NCBI GenBank assembly: GCA_030447665.1
Contig: JAUJOJ010000003.1
Location: 65,335 to 125,135 of the forward strand
From: Allosphingosinicella sp.
GTDB taxonomy: Bacteria; Pseudomonadota; Alphaproteobacteria; Sphingomonadales; Sphingomonadaceae
Length of the DNA stretch: 59,801 nucleotides
Direction of reading: 5' to 3'
The position numbers were made by a program, and so were the translations under genes. The notes beneath the pieces are model-generated. The model was not told where the DNA came from and searched no databases. It saw nothing but the letters and a program-made list of their open reading frames with translations. This document shows positions 46,405-55,071 of this stretch, piece after piece (positions within the stretch are counted from its first letter, which is position 1; each line of letters starts with the position of its first letter).

Positions 46405-48117
46405 TTAGCTGTTTTTTTGCTTGAGGGCTTCGCCGAGGATGTCGCCGAGGCTGGCGCCCGAATCGGAGCTGCCATACTGGGCGACCGCCTGCTTCTCCTC
46501 GGCGATCTGCATCGCCTTCACCGAGAAGTTGGGCTTCTTCGAACGATCGAAGCCGATCACCATCGCGTCGAACTTCTGGCCGACCTGGTAGCGCTCGGGG
46601 CGCTGCTCGTCGCGGTCGCGGCCCAGGTCGGCGCGCTTGATGAAGCCGGTGGCGCCGTCGTCGCCGACCTGCACCTCGAGCCCGCCGTCGCGAACCTCGA
46701 GCACCGTCACGGTGACGACCTCGTTCTTGGAGACGCCGCTGCCCGCGCCGGCACCGCCGCCGCCCGCCGCGACGCCGCCGCGCTCGAGCTGCTTCATGCC
46801 GAGCGAGATGCGCTCCTTCTCGACATCGACGTCGAGCACCTGGGCCTGGACCGTCTCGCCCTTGTGATGAAGGTTCAGAGCCTCTTCGCCCGACACGCCC
46901 CAGGCAATGTCCGACATGTGGACCATGCCGTCGACATCGCCCTCGAGGCCGATGAACAGGCCGAACTCGGTCGCGTTCTTGACCTCGCCTTCGACCGTCG
47001 AGCCGATCGGGTGCTTCTCGGCGAAGGCGGCCCAGGGATTGGCCTGCGCCTGCTTCAAGCCGAGCGAGATGCGGCGCTTCTCCTCGTCCACCTCGATCAC
47101 CGCCACGTCCACTTCCTGGCTGGTGGAGACGATCTTGCCCGGATGGACGTTCTTCTTGGTCCAGCTCATCTCGGAGACGTGGACCAGGCCCTCGATACCC
47201 GGCTCGAGCTCGACGAAGGCACCATATTCGGTGATGTTGGTGACGCGGCCGCGGAACACGCCGTCGACCGGATATTTGGCGCCGGCGCCCTCCCACGGAT
47301 CGGTCTCGAGCTGCTTCATGCCGAGCGAGATACGCTGCGTCTCGCGGTTGATGCGGACGATCTGGACGCGGACCGTGTCGCCGATGTTGATCATCTCGGA
47401 CGGGTGATTGACCCGCTTGTAGCTGATGTCGGTGACGTGGAGCAGGCCGTCGATGCCGCCCAAGTCCACGAAGGCGCCGTAATCGGTGATGTTCTTGACG
47501 ACGCCGTCGACGACCTGGCCCTCGGCAAGCGACAGGATGAGGCCGGAACGCTGCTCGGCGCGAGTTTCTTCGAGGATGGCGCGGCGCGAGACGACGATAT
47601 TGCCGCGGCGGCGGTCCATCTTCAGGATCTGGAAGGGCTGCGGAATGTCCATCAGCGGCGTGACGTCGCGGACCGGGCGGATGTCGACCTGCGAACCGGG
47701 CAGGAAGGCGACGGCGCCGTTGAGGTCGACCGTGAAGCCGCCCTTGACGCGGCCGAAGATCACGCCCTCGACGCGATTGCCGGCCGCATATTCGGCCTCG
47801 AGCTTGTCCCAGGCGGCTTCGCGGCGCGCGCGGTCGCGGCTGAGCATCGCTTCGCCCTGGTGGTTCTCGACGCGGTCGACATAGACTTCGACCTCGTCGC
47901 CGACCTTGATCTCGGCCTTCTGGCCCGGCGCGGCGAATTCGCGCAGCGGCACGCGGCCTTCGGACTTGAGGCCGACGTCGATCACCGCAAGATCATTCTC
48001 GATCGCGGTGACGGTGCCCTTGACGACGCGGCCTTCGAAGCCTTCATTCTCGCCGCCGAGGGATTGATTGAGCATTGCCGCGAAATCGTCGCGGGTCGGC
48101 ATTGCCGCTGTCGCCAT
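46405..48117 (-). CDS. rpsA: 30S ribosomal protein S1
   Basis: S1 binds mRNA and assists initiation. The 570-residue product has six S1 repeats, starting near residues 30, 115, 200, 285, 370 and 460. Repeats 3 to 5 show [40 protein letters not shown] and [20 protein letters not shown] and each has a [12 protein letters not shown] or RISLGLKQ end. A Gly/Ala-rich linker ([15 protein letters not shown]) precedes the last domain. The frame is intact. The start is ATG 48117, [16 protein letters not shown]. Confidence 0.98.
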   Translation of the reverse strand: MATAAMPTRDDFAAMLNQSLGGENEGFEGRVVKGTVTAIENDLAVIDVGLKSEGRVPLREFAAPGQKAEIKVGDEVEVYVDRVENHQGEAMLSRDRARREAAWDKLEAEYAAGNRVEGVIFGRVKGGFTVDLNGAVAFLPGSQVDIRPVRDVTPLMDIPQPFQILKMDRRRGNIVVSRRAILEETRAEQRSGLILSLAEGQVVDGVVKNITDYGAFVDLGGIDGLLHVTDISYKRVNHPSEMINIGDTVRVQIVRINRETQRISLGMKQLETDPWEGAGAKYPVDGVFRGRVTNITEYGAFVELEPGIEGLVHVSEMSWTKKNVHPGKIVSTSQEVDVAVIEVDEEKRRISLGLKQAQANPWAAFAEKHPIGSTVEGEVKNATEFGLFIGLEGDVDGMVHMSDIAWGVSGEEALNLHHKGETVQAQVLDVDVEKERISLGMKQLERGGVAAGGGGAGAGSGVSKNEVVTVTVLEVRDGGLEVQVGDDGATGFIKRADLGRDRDEQRPERYQVGQKFDAMVIGFDRSKKPNFSVKAMQIAEEKQAVAQYGSSDSGASLGDILGEALKQKNS

Positions 48118-48403
48118 AAACTGTTCTTTCCTTCGTGTTTGTTTTGCCGGCCGGGGTTGTCTCCCCTGGTCTTTTAGCCCGACTGCCGCGGCGGCCCCAT
48201 GCCGATCGCGGTGTCCATACGGGCGGGTGCGATGCGAAGGCGCCGGAGCGGATAAGCAAAAAGAGCGCGTCCGGATCGGGCGCTTGTCGCCACCAATCCA
48301 GAAGCGCTTATGCTGAGCCTCCGCAGGCGCTTACCGCCCGCTGGACGGGCCGCATATAAAGGAAGGGGGTGCGGCCACAAGTGGTACTTGCGGCGCGGCG
48401 GTG

Positions 48404-48760
48404 ACCGGTTTGGCAGGGATGTCGACCCAGCGGGTGACGGCTTGCAGCCCGTCCAATGACTACGGGCGGCGGTAGCCCGGCGGTTTGGCGAGGAGAGCGA
48501 TGTCGACCCAGCGGGTGACGGATTCGTCCTCGGTAATGCGGATGAGCCCGGCGCGCGTCGGACGCGTCGATGTTTCGTTCGACGAGACCGCATTCGAGCT
48601 CAGCCAGCACGGCGGTTTGGCGGAGGAGTGCGATGTCGACCCAGCGGCGTAAAGACGGCCTGCAGTCCCGGCTCTCCGGTAATGCGGACATTGGCCTGAC
48701 GCGCGTCGCACCGCTGTCGATTCTATCGTTCGATGAGGCTCATTCGGCGAGCATCGATTG
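48404..48760 (-). repeat. Imperfect direct repeats of about 130 bases in a decayed region
   Basis: CGGTTTGGC followed by GATGTCGACCCAGCG occurs three times (about 48409, 48480 and 48612); the last two are part of a 130-base unit that also shares GGTAATGCGGA. On the minus strand the units code for the motif TRWVDIALLAKPPG or RRWVDIALLRQ, and a third TRWVDIPAKPV, but frames are interrupted. I cannot name a family. The strip 48118-48403 shows no supported gene. Confidence 0.5.
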
Positions 48761-49335
48761 CCTCGCCAGCGAGAGGGCCGTGGTGGTCGGCACTGCGGAC
48801 GCAGCTGTCGCGCTCATGAATGGTGACAGATGGATCTTTCCTCCGGCGCGCCGATGTGCCGCCACCGTAAAGATCGAGCAGGATGTCCGGCAAGCCGGCT
48901 CGAAGCCGAAGATGCTGATGCTGAGCAAGTGGAAGCCGTCACCCACTTCTCCCGCAGCCGCCTGCACCGCGAGCATAAATCCGAGCACCGGCAGCTGCAC
49001 GCGCGCCAGCCGTAATCCAGGTGGGAAGCCGGCATGCTCATCCGCAACGAGCGCATCGATTGACTCGTCGGTGATCCTCTCCGGGCCGAGGAGAAGATCA
49101 CCTTCACATGGGGCTGTGGCCGCTCATCGGCAAGTGACTTCCTGGGCGGCTCGGCTTCGGTATCCCGGCGCGTCCGATCCAGCATGATGCCGGTCACCAT
49201 CGGCAGACCATTTGCCCGTGCGCCTGAACCATTTCTTTGCGGCCTTCCAGCCGGCGTCGAAAAGTAAGCCGGAACGCTGAGCGGCGCCTCGTCGGTGGAC
49301 TTGAAGACAGTGATCATATGAGCAATGAGACCCAT
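48740..49335 (-). pseudogene. Fragmented reading frame of unknown function
   Basis: Minus-strand pieces read MGLIAHMITVFKSTDEAPLS then, across shifts, RITDESIDALVADEHAGFPP, GLRLARVQLPVLGFMLAVQA and GFHLLSISIFGFEPAGLPDI. The middle part looks like real protein, but at least two shifts are needed. It may continue into the repeat region below 48760. No recognised domain. This may be a decayed gene or one broken by sequence errors. Confidence 0.3.
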
Positions 49336-49765
49336 CGTCCTTCTCTCCTTCCCGACAGCAAAATAGTGATAGTGACACGCAGCGCGCCGTCAGGTGAGTG
49401 CGTCGAAGAGTTTTTCGCCATAAAGGCGAGTGCCGCTAGAAAGGCGAGGCGGATGGGAATGCCTCCAGAATGGATCGTCCAATCGCGCCCGATCGGACCT
49501 ATAGCGGCTCCCACGTTGCAGGCTCATGATCGAGGAGGTGTCCGCGGCGGCAAGCTGCGGCGGCTCACTAGGCACCTTATCGGTTCCTCGTTGCTTGGCG
49601 TAGAGACGCGCGCTTCCTTGCGTCCGCCGCATCGAGCACGACGGCAGGTGTTGACAGTGTCCTAGGAGATGCCGAGCATCCGGGATTTCCTTGGCCGTAT
49701 AGCCGTCGGGATCAGTCCTTCTGACGTTCCGTCAGCCGGCTAATTCGCTGATCCACGCTCGCCAT
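49314..49765 (-). pseudogene. Small LuxR-type helix-turn-helix regulator with hydrophobic C-terminus, frameshifted
   Basis: The start MASVDQRISRLTERQKD is the opening of a LuxR/GerE HTH domain; across shifts the rest gives GYTAKEI, RMLGIS, DTVNT and the distal part of the domain, then WTIHSGGIPIRLAFLAALAF, a hydrophobic segment, and VTITILLSGRREGRWVSLLI. Small HTH proteins with a C-terminal anchor occur in sphingomonads. At least three shifts near 49712, 49665 and 49560-49510 separate the parts. The gene it would regulate is unknown. Confidence 0.5.
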
Positions 49766-49965
49766 AGAAGAGCAATAGCGATATCGCGCTTGAGCATCAA
49801 TGAGATGGAGCGGCTCACGCCATAATGGCGATGCAGCGCTCTGCCGAGATCCGCTTTCTCCATAAGGGCGCGCCATCTGTAGTCCGCATCCAACGACCAG
49901 CATCGATTGTTCGTGAAGTCGATCAGGGCATCAACCCATCTCTGGAGGCGCTGGCCGCCGTTCAT
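49732..49965 (-). CDS. Hypothetical 77-residue protein
   Basis: ATG 49963-49965 opens MNGGQRLQRWVDALIDFTNN and the frame runs to WRAWISELAG-stop, overlapping the LuxR-type start by 34 bases. The sequence has mixed polar content with a basic helix (ISLMLKRDIAIALLWRAW). The overlap would favour translational coupling if real. There is no homology I recognise and the area is decayed, so support is weak. Confidence 0.35.
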   Translation of the reverse strand: MNGGQRLQRWVDALIDFTNNRCWSLDADYRWRALMEKADLGRALHRHYGVSRSISLMLKRDIAIALLWRAWISELAG

Positions 49966-49971
49966 GCCCGT

Positions 49972-50686
49972 TTAGATATTTATTCTCCGCGCTGCGAGGA
50001 TCCGCGCCGCCGGGGCCGTCCTGCACCAGCACCGCCGATTTGTAAGAGCCGCTTGCTGAGGCGGGGATGGCGAAGGAGGCGGCCTCGCCGGTCCATTTGC
50101 CGAGTAGATAAACCTCGCGGACGATGTTCTTGTGAGGGAGGGTGCGCCCGCCATTCTCGCCGGCACGGATCGGCACCTGATGGACGCGGGGATCGTAGCG
50201 GACCAGCCAGACATTGGCGGGCCCGGCCGCGCGCCCTTTGCCGATGCCGATCCGGCCGCCGGAAACTGCGATGGGAGGCCCGGAGGCGCCGCGGTCGAAG
50301 CGCTTGATGAAGGCCTCGGCCTGGCCCCTGTTGCTCCCGACCAGCACGCCGCGGCCGTTGACGATCATCTGCGGCGTCGACACGTGCGTTCGCCCGCCGG
50401 CTTTCGAATATTCCCACTGGCGCGCGGTAAAGGCGGGGTGGGCGAAGATATCCTTCCAGCCGAGCCGGTCCCAATAGGTGACGGCAAAGCTCAGGGCCAG
50501 GATGTCGGGCCGGTCGGCGATGGAATTGAGGACGGCGTTTGCCGGTGGGCAGGAGGAGCAGCCCTGGCTCTGGAACAGCTCGACGACGGTGGGATGGCTC
50601 GCGTCGGCCGCCAAAGCTGAGCCGGGCAACGAAGAGGCGGCGAGGGCCGCGAGGATGTGCAGCCGGGGTGAGCGAGAGAGCGCCAC
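49972..50686 (-). pseudogene. DUF1223 exported protein, probable frameshift at the end
   Basis: The protein starts from GTG 50684-50686 with a signal (VALSRSPRLHILAALAASSL). The thioredoxin-like DUF1223 core has VVELFQSQGCSSCPPANAVL (CxxC pair), LALSFAVTYWDRLGWKDIFA and STPQMIVNGRGVLVGSNRGQ. The end AVLVQDGPGGA should continue ILAARRINI-stop at 49972, one base over; as read the frame runs on to 49931. A sigma-type promoter lies upstream at 50713-50740. DUF1223 proteins are periplasmic; a redox role is likely. Confidence 0.85.
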
Positions 50687-50712
50687 GATGGTCTCCGAAT
50701 TGTGATCCTTTG

Positions 50713-50740
50713 AATTCGCGGCCGGACCGGCGAAGGTTAC
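50713..50740 (-). promoter_or_regulatory. ECF sigma promoter of the DUF1223 gene
   Basis: On the minus strand GTAACC, 16 bases, CGAATT. It matches the GTAACC-N16-CGAA form known for Caulobacter sigma-F promoters and is the same as the site before msrB. It overlaps the stop codon of nrsF and lies 27 bases before the DUF1223 start. Confidence 0.65.
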
Positions 50741-51393
50741 GCCGGCGACAGCGCGCGGCGGTTGATGAGCGCCGTGGCTCCGATCACCAGCCCGATTGCG
50801 GCGACATGCACGGCGAGATCGAGGAAGGTCACCGCAAAGGGATGGAAGAATTGCAGCATGAACGCCGCCGCGGCCGCGGTGCCGAGGCCGCCGAGCAGCG
50901 CCACGGGAACCGGATCGATCGGGGATGCGCGCGACAGCCGCCAGATCAGCGGCGCACCGACGCACAGGCTCACGGCGAGGATGAAGATCAGGCAGTCGAT
51001 GCTGTGGCCGATGTCCGAGCCGAAGGGGCCGCTGCGAACGAGGTCGCCGTAGCAGCCGGCGCCGCTCAGCAGCAGCCACAGGAGGAAGGGCGGAATGGGG
51101 GCAAGCCGCCACCATCTCGATCGACCGGGAATCGAGAGGAAGAATGCGCCGACGATGGCAAGCACCGCGGTAGCCGCCATCGCGCTCATTTCGAGGGCGA
51201 GCATTCCCTCGCGGCCTGCATATCGGGCGCGAAGCTGGCTCCAGTCGCCAAGCAGAAAGAGGGCAAGCCCCGTGGCCAGCGCAAGCAGGCCGAGCATCGC
51301 CGCCGCGCGCCTCAATGGCGAGGCGAGCGGCCGAACGGGACGCGCGTCGGCCGCGAGCTCGTCGATCAGATCGTCCGTCCGCCCCCGGGTCAT
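50737..51393 (-). CDS. nrsF: NrsF-type anti-sigma factor (DUF1109)
   Basis: The 218-residue membrane protein has six hydrophobic segments, such as AAAMLGLLALATGLALFLL, MAATAVLAIVGAFFLSI, IDCLIFILAVSLCVGAPLIW and AVHVAAIGLVIGATALI. The start TRGRTDDLIDELAADARPVR and the Cys-bearing loop LSGAGCYGDLVRSGP fit the DUF1109 anti-sigma family, which releases its sigma factor on metal or oxidant stress. The ATG overlaps the sigma stop by four bases (ATGA), so the pair is coupled. Confidence 0.9.
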   Translation of the reverse strand: MTRGRTDDLIDELAADARPVRPLASPLRRAAAMLGLLALATGLALFLLGDWSQLRARYAGREGMLALEMSAMAATAVLAIVGAFFLSIPGRSRWWRLAPIPPFLLWLLLSGAGCYGDLVRSGPFGSDIGHSIDCLIFILAVSLCVGAPLIWRLSRASPIDPVPVALLGGLGTAAAAAFMLQFFHPFAVTFLDLAVHVAAIGLVIGATALINRRALSPA

Positions 51394-51962
51394 CCGTGCG
51401 GGTCCTTAGGCAGCATGAGCCGCATCTTCTTGATGGCACGGTGGATGTTGACCTTGAGCGATGCCACCGACTGGCCCGACGCGGCGGAGGCTTCGGCGAG
51501 CGACATTTCCCTGAGCTTCACCAATTCCAGCGCCTCCTTCTGGCCCTTCGACAGGCCGCCGGTCATTTGCGCCAGCGTCCGCGCCGGATCGCCGGCCTCC
51601 TCCCTGTTCGCTTGCGGATCGGCAAAGGTTTCATAGGCTGATTCATGATGCACTTCGCGCGCGCCGATGCGGCCGCGCCTTCGCATCGCATCGATCGACC
51701 GCCGCACAGCGATGGCGGCGAGCCAGGGCTTTACGGGCCGTCCGGGTTCATAGGTGTGCCGCACGCGGTGCACCGTCAGCAGCACGTCCTGGACGATGTC
51801 CGCCGCCATGTCTTCCGACCCGGTGCGCCTGCGCGCCATGCCGTGGACGAAGGGCGCGATCGAGGCGAGGAACAGGCGATAGGCCCTGGCGTCGCCGTGT
51901 TGCGCCGCGGCGAGCAGTTCGCCCCACCGGCTCTCCGCCGCAATGCCGCTCTCGTTCGTCAG
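51390..51962 (-). CDS. ECF RNA polymerase sigma factor, cognate of NrsF
   Basis: The protein has sigma-2 (GDARAYRLFLASIAPFVHGM, DMAADIVQDVLLTVHRVRHT, RPVKPWLAAIAVRRSIDAMR) and sigma-4 (LSKGQKEALELVKLREMSLA, AASGQSVASLKVNIHRAIKK). No ATG, GTG or TTG fits upstream; a CTG at 51960-51962 with GGAGGAC before it gives LTNESGIAAESRWGELLAAA, a good length (190). So either CTG is used or the start codon is damaged in this read. Its own promoter is not clear. The nearby GTAACC-N16-CGAA sites are its probable targets. Confidence 0.88.
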   Translation of the reverse strand: MTNESGIAAESRWGELLAAAQHGDARAYRLFLASIAPFVHGMARRRTGSEDMAADIVQDVLLTVHRVRHTYEPGRPVKPWLAAIAVRRSIDAMRRRGRIGAREVHHESAYETFADPQANREEAGDPARTLAQMTGGLSKGQKEALELVKLREMSLAEASAASGQSVASLKVNIHRAIKKMRLMLPKDPHG

Positions 51963-51980
51963 GCCGTCCTCCGGGGCCTC

Positions 51981-52009
51981 TGTAACCCGAGGACCCGCCC
52001 CGGCGAAAT
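51981..52009 (+). promoter_or_regulatory. ECF sigma promoter of msrB-msrA
   Basis: TGTAACC, 16 bases, CGAAAT. The pattern is the same as at 50713-50740 and lies 34 bases before the msrB start. It is presumably recognised by the divergent ECF sigma factor. Confidence 0.65.
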
Positions 52010-52043
52010 AGGGTCTGAACGATCATGAAGAGAGGCCAACATC

Positions 52044-52541
52044 ATGGAGAGCGAAGTGACGAAGCGGACCTTCATCGGAAGCGCCGCTGCCGCGCTCGGT
52101 GCTTTCGTGGTCGGCGGCTGCACCCGCAGGGGCGAGGCGGCCCCGGCGGAAAGTTTCGAAGTGACCAAGTCTGCGGACGAATGGCGCCGGATCCTCACCC
52201 CCCGGCAATATGCGGTGCTTCGGGAAGAAAGCACGGAACGTGCGGGCACCTCGCCGCTCAATGCGGAGCATCGCCGCGGCACCTATGCGTGCGCCGGCTG
52301 CGCGCTTCCGGTCTACAGCTCGGCGGCGAAGTTCGAGAGCGGGACCGGCTGGCCCAGCTTCACCGCGCCTATTCAGGGTGCGGTGCGGACGAAGGAGGAT
52401 CCCGGCTTCTTCGGCCCCCGCACCGAGGTGCATTGCCGCCGCTGCGGGGGCCATCTCGGCCACGTCTTCGACGACGGTCCGCCGCCGACCGGCCAGCGTT
52501 ACTGCATGAACGGCGCGGCGATGAAGTTCGTCGCCGCTTGA
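52044..52541 (+). CDS. msrB: Peptide methionine-(R)-sulfoxide reductase, exported
   Basis: MsrB repairs R-form methionine sulfoxide. The N-terminus KRTFIGSAAAALGAFVVGGC is a signal with a lipobox-like Cys, so the enzyme is likely attached on the periplasmic side. The MsrB domain has TYACAGCALPVYSS and VHCRRCGGHLGHVFDDG (two CxxC zinc pairs), SGTGWPSF and the catalytic Cys in QRYCMNGAAMKF. Its ATG at 52044 follows an ECF-type promoter. msrA follows after 31 bases. Confidence 0.94.
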   Translation: MESEVTKRTFIGSAAAALGAFVVGGCTRRGEAAPAESFEVTKSADEWRRILTPRQYAVLREESTERAGTSPLNAEHRRGTYACAGCALPVYSSAAKFESGTGWPSFTAPIQGAVRTKEDPGFFGPRTEVHCRRCGGHLGHVFDDGPPPTGQRYCMNGAAMKFVAA

Positions 52542-52572
52542 ACCCCTGCTCTTCGACCGAGGAAAAACTTCG

Positions 52573-53166
52573 ATGCGTAACCTGTTCGTCCTGATCGCCG
52601 CTTCCACTCTTGCCGCCCCGGCGGCGGCACAAGCCCCCAGTCAGCATGCGCAGGCGGTGTTTGCCGGCGGCTGCTTCTGGTGCACCGAATCCGATTTCGA
52701 CAAGATCCCGGGCGTCCTGTCGACCACGTCCGGCTATATCGGCGGGAGGGTGGCCAAGCCGACCTACGAGCAGGTCTCCGCCGGCGGGACCGGCCATATC
52801 GAGGCGGTCCGCGTCGTCTACGATCCGAAGAAGGTGAGCTATGCGGCCCTCGCGAACCGCTTCTTCCGCACCGTCGATCCGCTCGACGGCGGCGGTCAAT
52901 TCTGCGACCGCGGCGATCAATACCGCTCGGCCATCTTCGTCGCCGATGCCGGGCAGCGCCAGATCGCCGCTGCCGCCAAGGCGAAGGCCGCGGCCGCGCT
53001 CAAGAAGCCGATCGCAACCTTGATCCTGCCGGGGGCGACCTTCTATCCGGCGGAAGCCTATCACCAGGATTATTACAAGAAGAACCCGGCGAAGTATCGC
53101 TTCTATCGCTGGAATTGCGGCCGCGACGCCCGCCTCAAGGCCGTCTGGAGCAGGGTTGCAGGCTGA
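52573..53166 (+). CDS. msrA: Peptide methionine-(S)-sulfoxide reductase, exported
   Basis: MsrA repairs S-form methionine sulfoxide. A signal (MRNLFVLIAASTLAAPAAAQ) is followed by VFAGGCFWCTESDFDKIPGV (active-site GCFWC), TSGYIGGRVAKPTYEQVSAG, DQYRSAIFVAD and FYPAEAYHQDYYKKNPAKYR. At 197 residues it is normal. With MsrB it makes a periplasmic repair pair, probably under ECF sigma control. Resolving Cys is in YRWNCGRDARL. Confidence 0.95.
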   Translation: MRNLFVLIAASTLAAPAAAQAPSQHAQAVFAGGCFWCTESDFDKIPGVLSTTSGYIGGRVAKPTYEQVSAGGTGHIEAVRVVYDPKKVSYAALANRFFRTVDPLDGGGQFCDRGDQYRSAIFVADAGQRQIAAAAKAKAAAALKKPIATLILPGATFYPAEAYHQDYYKKNPAKYRFYRWNCGRDARLKAVWSRVAG

Positions 53167-53302
53167 ACCGCCTTTATCCGAGCGTGAACGGACGGTCGCG
53201 GCGGCGCGCAACGCAGTCCCGGCATGCCGGAAGCAACCATCTGCCTAGACTGGATTTATCAGCAGAGCGCATTTGCTCCGCCGCTCCTGGAAAGCCGAAC
53301 GA

Positions 53303-54379
53303 TTGAATCCTTCCACTGCCCACATCAACGCGATCGGCACGGCCGTTCCAGGTCATGATGTGCATCAAAGCTTCGTTGACTGGGCGGGGCGTCAGCTTTT
53401 CGAGACGCGCGACAAAGCCCTGTTCCGGCGGATGGCGGACCGTGCGGGGATCGGGCATCGCTGGTCCGTCCTGCCGCCGACCGAACAGGGCGGATCGCCG
53501 GTTGCGTTCGGCGGCTTTTACGGAGGCGAAGGGCCGCCCTCGACCGCTGCGCGGATGCACATCTACGCCGAAGCCGCACCGCCGCTCGCGCTCGAGGCGA
53601 TCGCGAACCTTTCAAAAAGAAGCGACACCGGCGGCATCACTCATCTCGTGGTGGCAAGCTGCACGGGCTTCATCGCGCCGGGAATCGATCAGATCATCGC
53701 CGCGGAGCTCGGCCTCGATCCGGGCGTCGAACGGACGCTGGTCGGCTTCATGGGATGCTATGCCGCCGTCGCGGCGCTTCGCGTGGCTTATCACATCATT
53801 CGCTCCGAACCTTCCGCGCGGGTGCTCGTCGTCACCGTGGAACTGTCGACGCTCCATCTTCAGCTCACGCGCGAGATCGAGCCGCTGCTCGCCATGCTCC
53901 AGTTCGGCGACGGGGCCGCCGCCGCCCTGGTGACCGCGGAGCCGCGAGGTTTTGCCGTTCTCAACCAGTTCGCCGCCTCGCTCGCCGACAGCGCCGATCT
54001 CATCCGCTGGACGATCGGAGACACCGGCTTTGCCATGCATCTGTCGGGGCAGGTGCCCGCGCAGATCGCGCAGGCGCTTGTCGAGGGCGAGCTCAGCGCC
54101 CGGATGCTCGGCGATCTTCCCGCCCGGGCGGTCGATGCCTGGGCCGTTCACGCCGGCGGAAGGTCGATCCTGGACGCGATCGAGACGGCTCTCGACCTCG
54201 CTCCGGACGCGCTCGACGAATCGCGCGGCGTGCTCGCCCGCTTCGGCAACATGTCTTCCTCGACCCTTATGTTCGTGCTTGCCGATTTGCTCGACAAGGC
54301 CGAGCGGCGGACCGGGGTCGCGCTCGCCTTCGGGCCGGGGCTGGCGGCGGAAGGCTTCCGCTTCGAACGCGCGCCATGA
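53303..54379 (+). CDS. Type III polyketide synthase (chalcone synthase-like)
   Basis: The enzyme extends an acyl starter with malonyl-CoA without carrier protein. The catalytic triad is Cys120 (LVVASCTGFIAPG), His283 (WAVHAGGRSIL) and Asn316 (LARFGNMSSSTL), counted from a TTG start at 53303. GFMGCYAAVAALRVAYHII and LQFGDGAAAALVTAEP are conserved. An upstream TTG at 53273 is possible; no ATG fits. The next gene overlaps by four bases, so an operon with a methyltransferase and an oxidoreductase is clear. The product may be a methylated alkyl-phenol, resorcinol or pyrone; this is inference. Confidence 0.93.
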   Translation: MNPSTAHINAIGTAVPGHDVHQSFVDWAGRQLFETRDKALFRRMADRAGIGHRWSVLPPTEQGGSPVAFGGFYGGEGPPSTAARMHIYAEAAPPLALEAIANLSKRSDTGGITHLVVASCTGFIAPGIDQIIAAELGLDPGVERTLVGFMGCYAAVAALRVAYHIIRSEPSARVLVVTVELSTLHLQLTREIEPLLAMLQFGDGAAAALVTAEPRGFAVLNQFAASLADSADLIRWTIGDTGFAMHLSGQVPAQIAQALVEGELSARMLGDLPARAVDAWAVHAGGRSILDAIETALDLAPDALDESRGVLARFGNMSSSTLMFVLADLLDKAERRTGVALAFGPGLAAEGFRFERAP

Positions 54380-55071
54380 GGAGCCTGCGGACGCGCTCGC
54401 GCGAGGAAGAGCAGATGGATTCCCTCGCGCTGGATCCCGCCGTCTACGCCGGGATCCTCACCGATCTCGACCGGGTGAACAGCTGGACCCTGGCAAGGCG
54501 GCCGACGCTCGGCTTTCTCGAACGGGCCGTGGGCGATCTCCGGCATTTCCGGCTGCTCGACGTCGGCTTCGGGCAGGGCGACATGCTGCGCGCCATCGCC
54601 CGCTGGGCGAGGCGGCGAGGGCTTTCGGCCGAGCTCGTGGGCGTGGATCTCAACCCCGGGAGCGCGGCCGTGGCGAAGGCGGCGACGCCTGCCGAACTCG
54701 GGATCGAATATCGGACCGGCGATTATCGGGCGCTTGGCGGCGGCTTCGATTTCGTCGTCAGCAACCTCGTCGCGCATCATATGACCGACCGGCAGCTGCA
54801 GGATTTCCTCGGCTATATGGAGGCGGAAGCCCGCAGCGGCTGGATCGTCAATGATCTTCACCGCCATCGTCTTGCTCTTGCGGGATATCCTTTGCTCTGC
54901 CGGCTGATGGGCTGGCATCGGATCGTCCGGGAGGACGGGCAGCTGTCGATCGCACGGTCGTTCCGGCCCGCCGAATGGCGCGCGATCCTTGCCGAAGCGG
55001 GGATAGCGCCCGGCGCGGCACAGGTGATCCGCCGCTTCCCGTTTCGGCTGTGCGTCGAACGGCTGCGCTGA
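54376..55071 (+). CDS. SAM-dependent methyltransferase, PKS-linked
   Basis: ATG 54376 overlaps the PKS stop (ATGA). The 231-residue protein has the SAM motif LLDVGFGQGDMLRAIARWAR, an acidic LVGVDLNPGSAAVAKAA, DFVVSNLVAHHMTDRQLQDF and a domain end WHRIVREDGQLSIARSFRPA. Its place implies methylation of the polyketide or of its oxidised form. The next gene begins inside its last codons, showing tight coupling. Which atom is methylated is not known. Confidence 0.9.
   Translation: MRSLRTRSREEEQMDSLALDPAVYAGILTDLDRVNSWTLARRPTLGFLERAVGDLRHFRLLDVGFGQGDMLRAIARWARRRGLSAELVGVDLNPGSAAVAKAATPAELGIEYRTGDYRALGGGFDFVVSNLVAHHMTDRQLQDFLGYMEAEARSGWIVNDLHRHRLALAGYPLLCRLMGWHRIVREDGQLSIARSFRPAEWRAILAEAGIAPGAAQVIRRFPFRLCVERLR

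Noticed and set aside
46417..48177. Long opposite-strand frame (586 codons) over rpsA
   Set aside because: It is antisense to an intact, conserved ribosomal protein gene and has the Ala/Asp/Leu-rich look of a shadow in high-GC DNA.
48118..48403. Small plus-strand frames upstream of rpsA
   Set aside because: Arg/Pro-rich composition, no ribosome site, overlap with the probable rpsA promoter region.
48404..48760. Direct repeats considered as a CRISPR array
   Set aside because: Repeat units are about 130 bases, contiguous and apparently protein-coding; no short repeat-spacer pattern.
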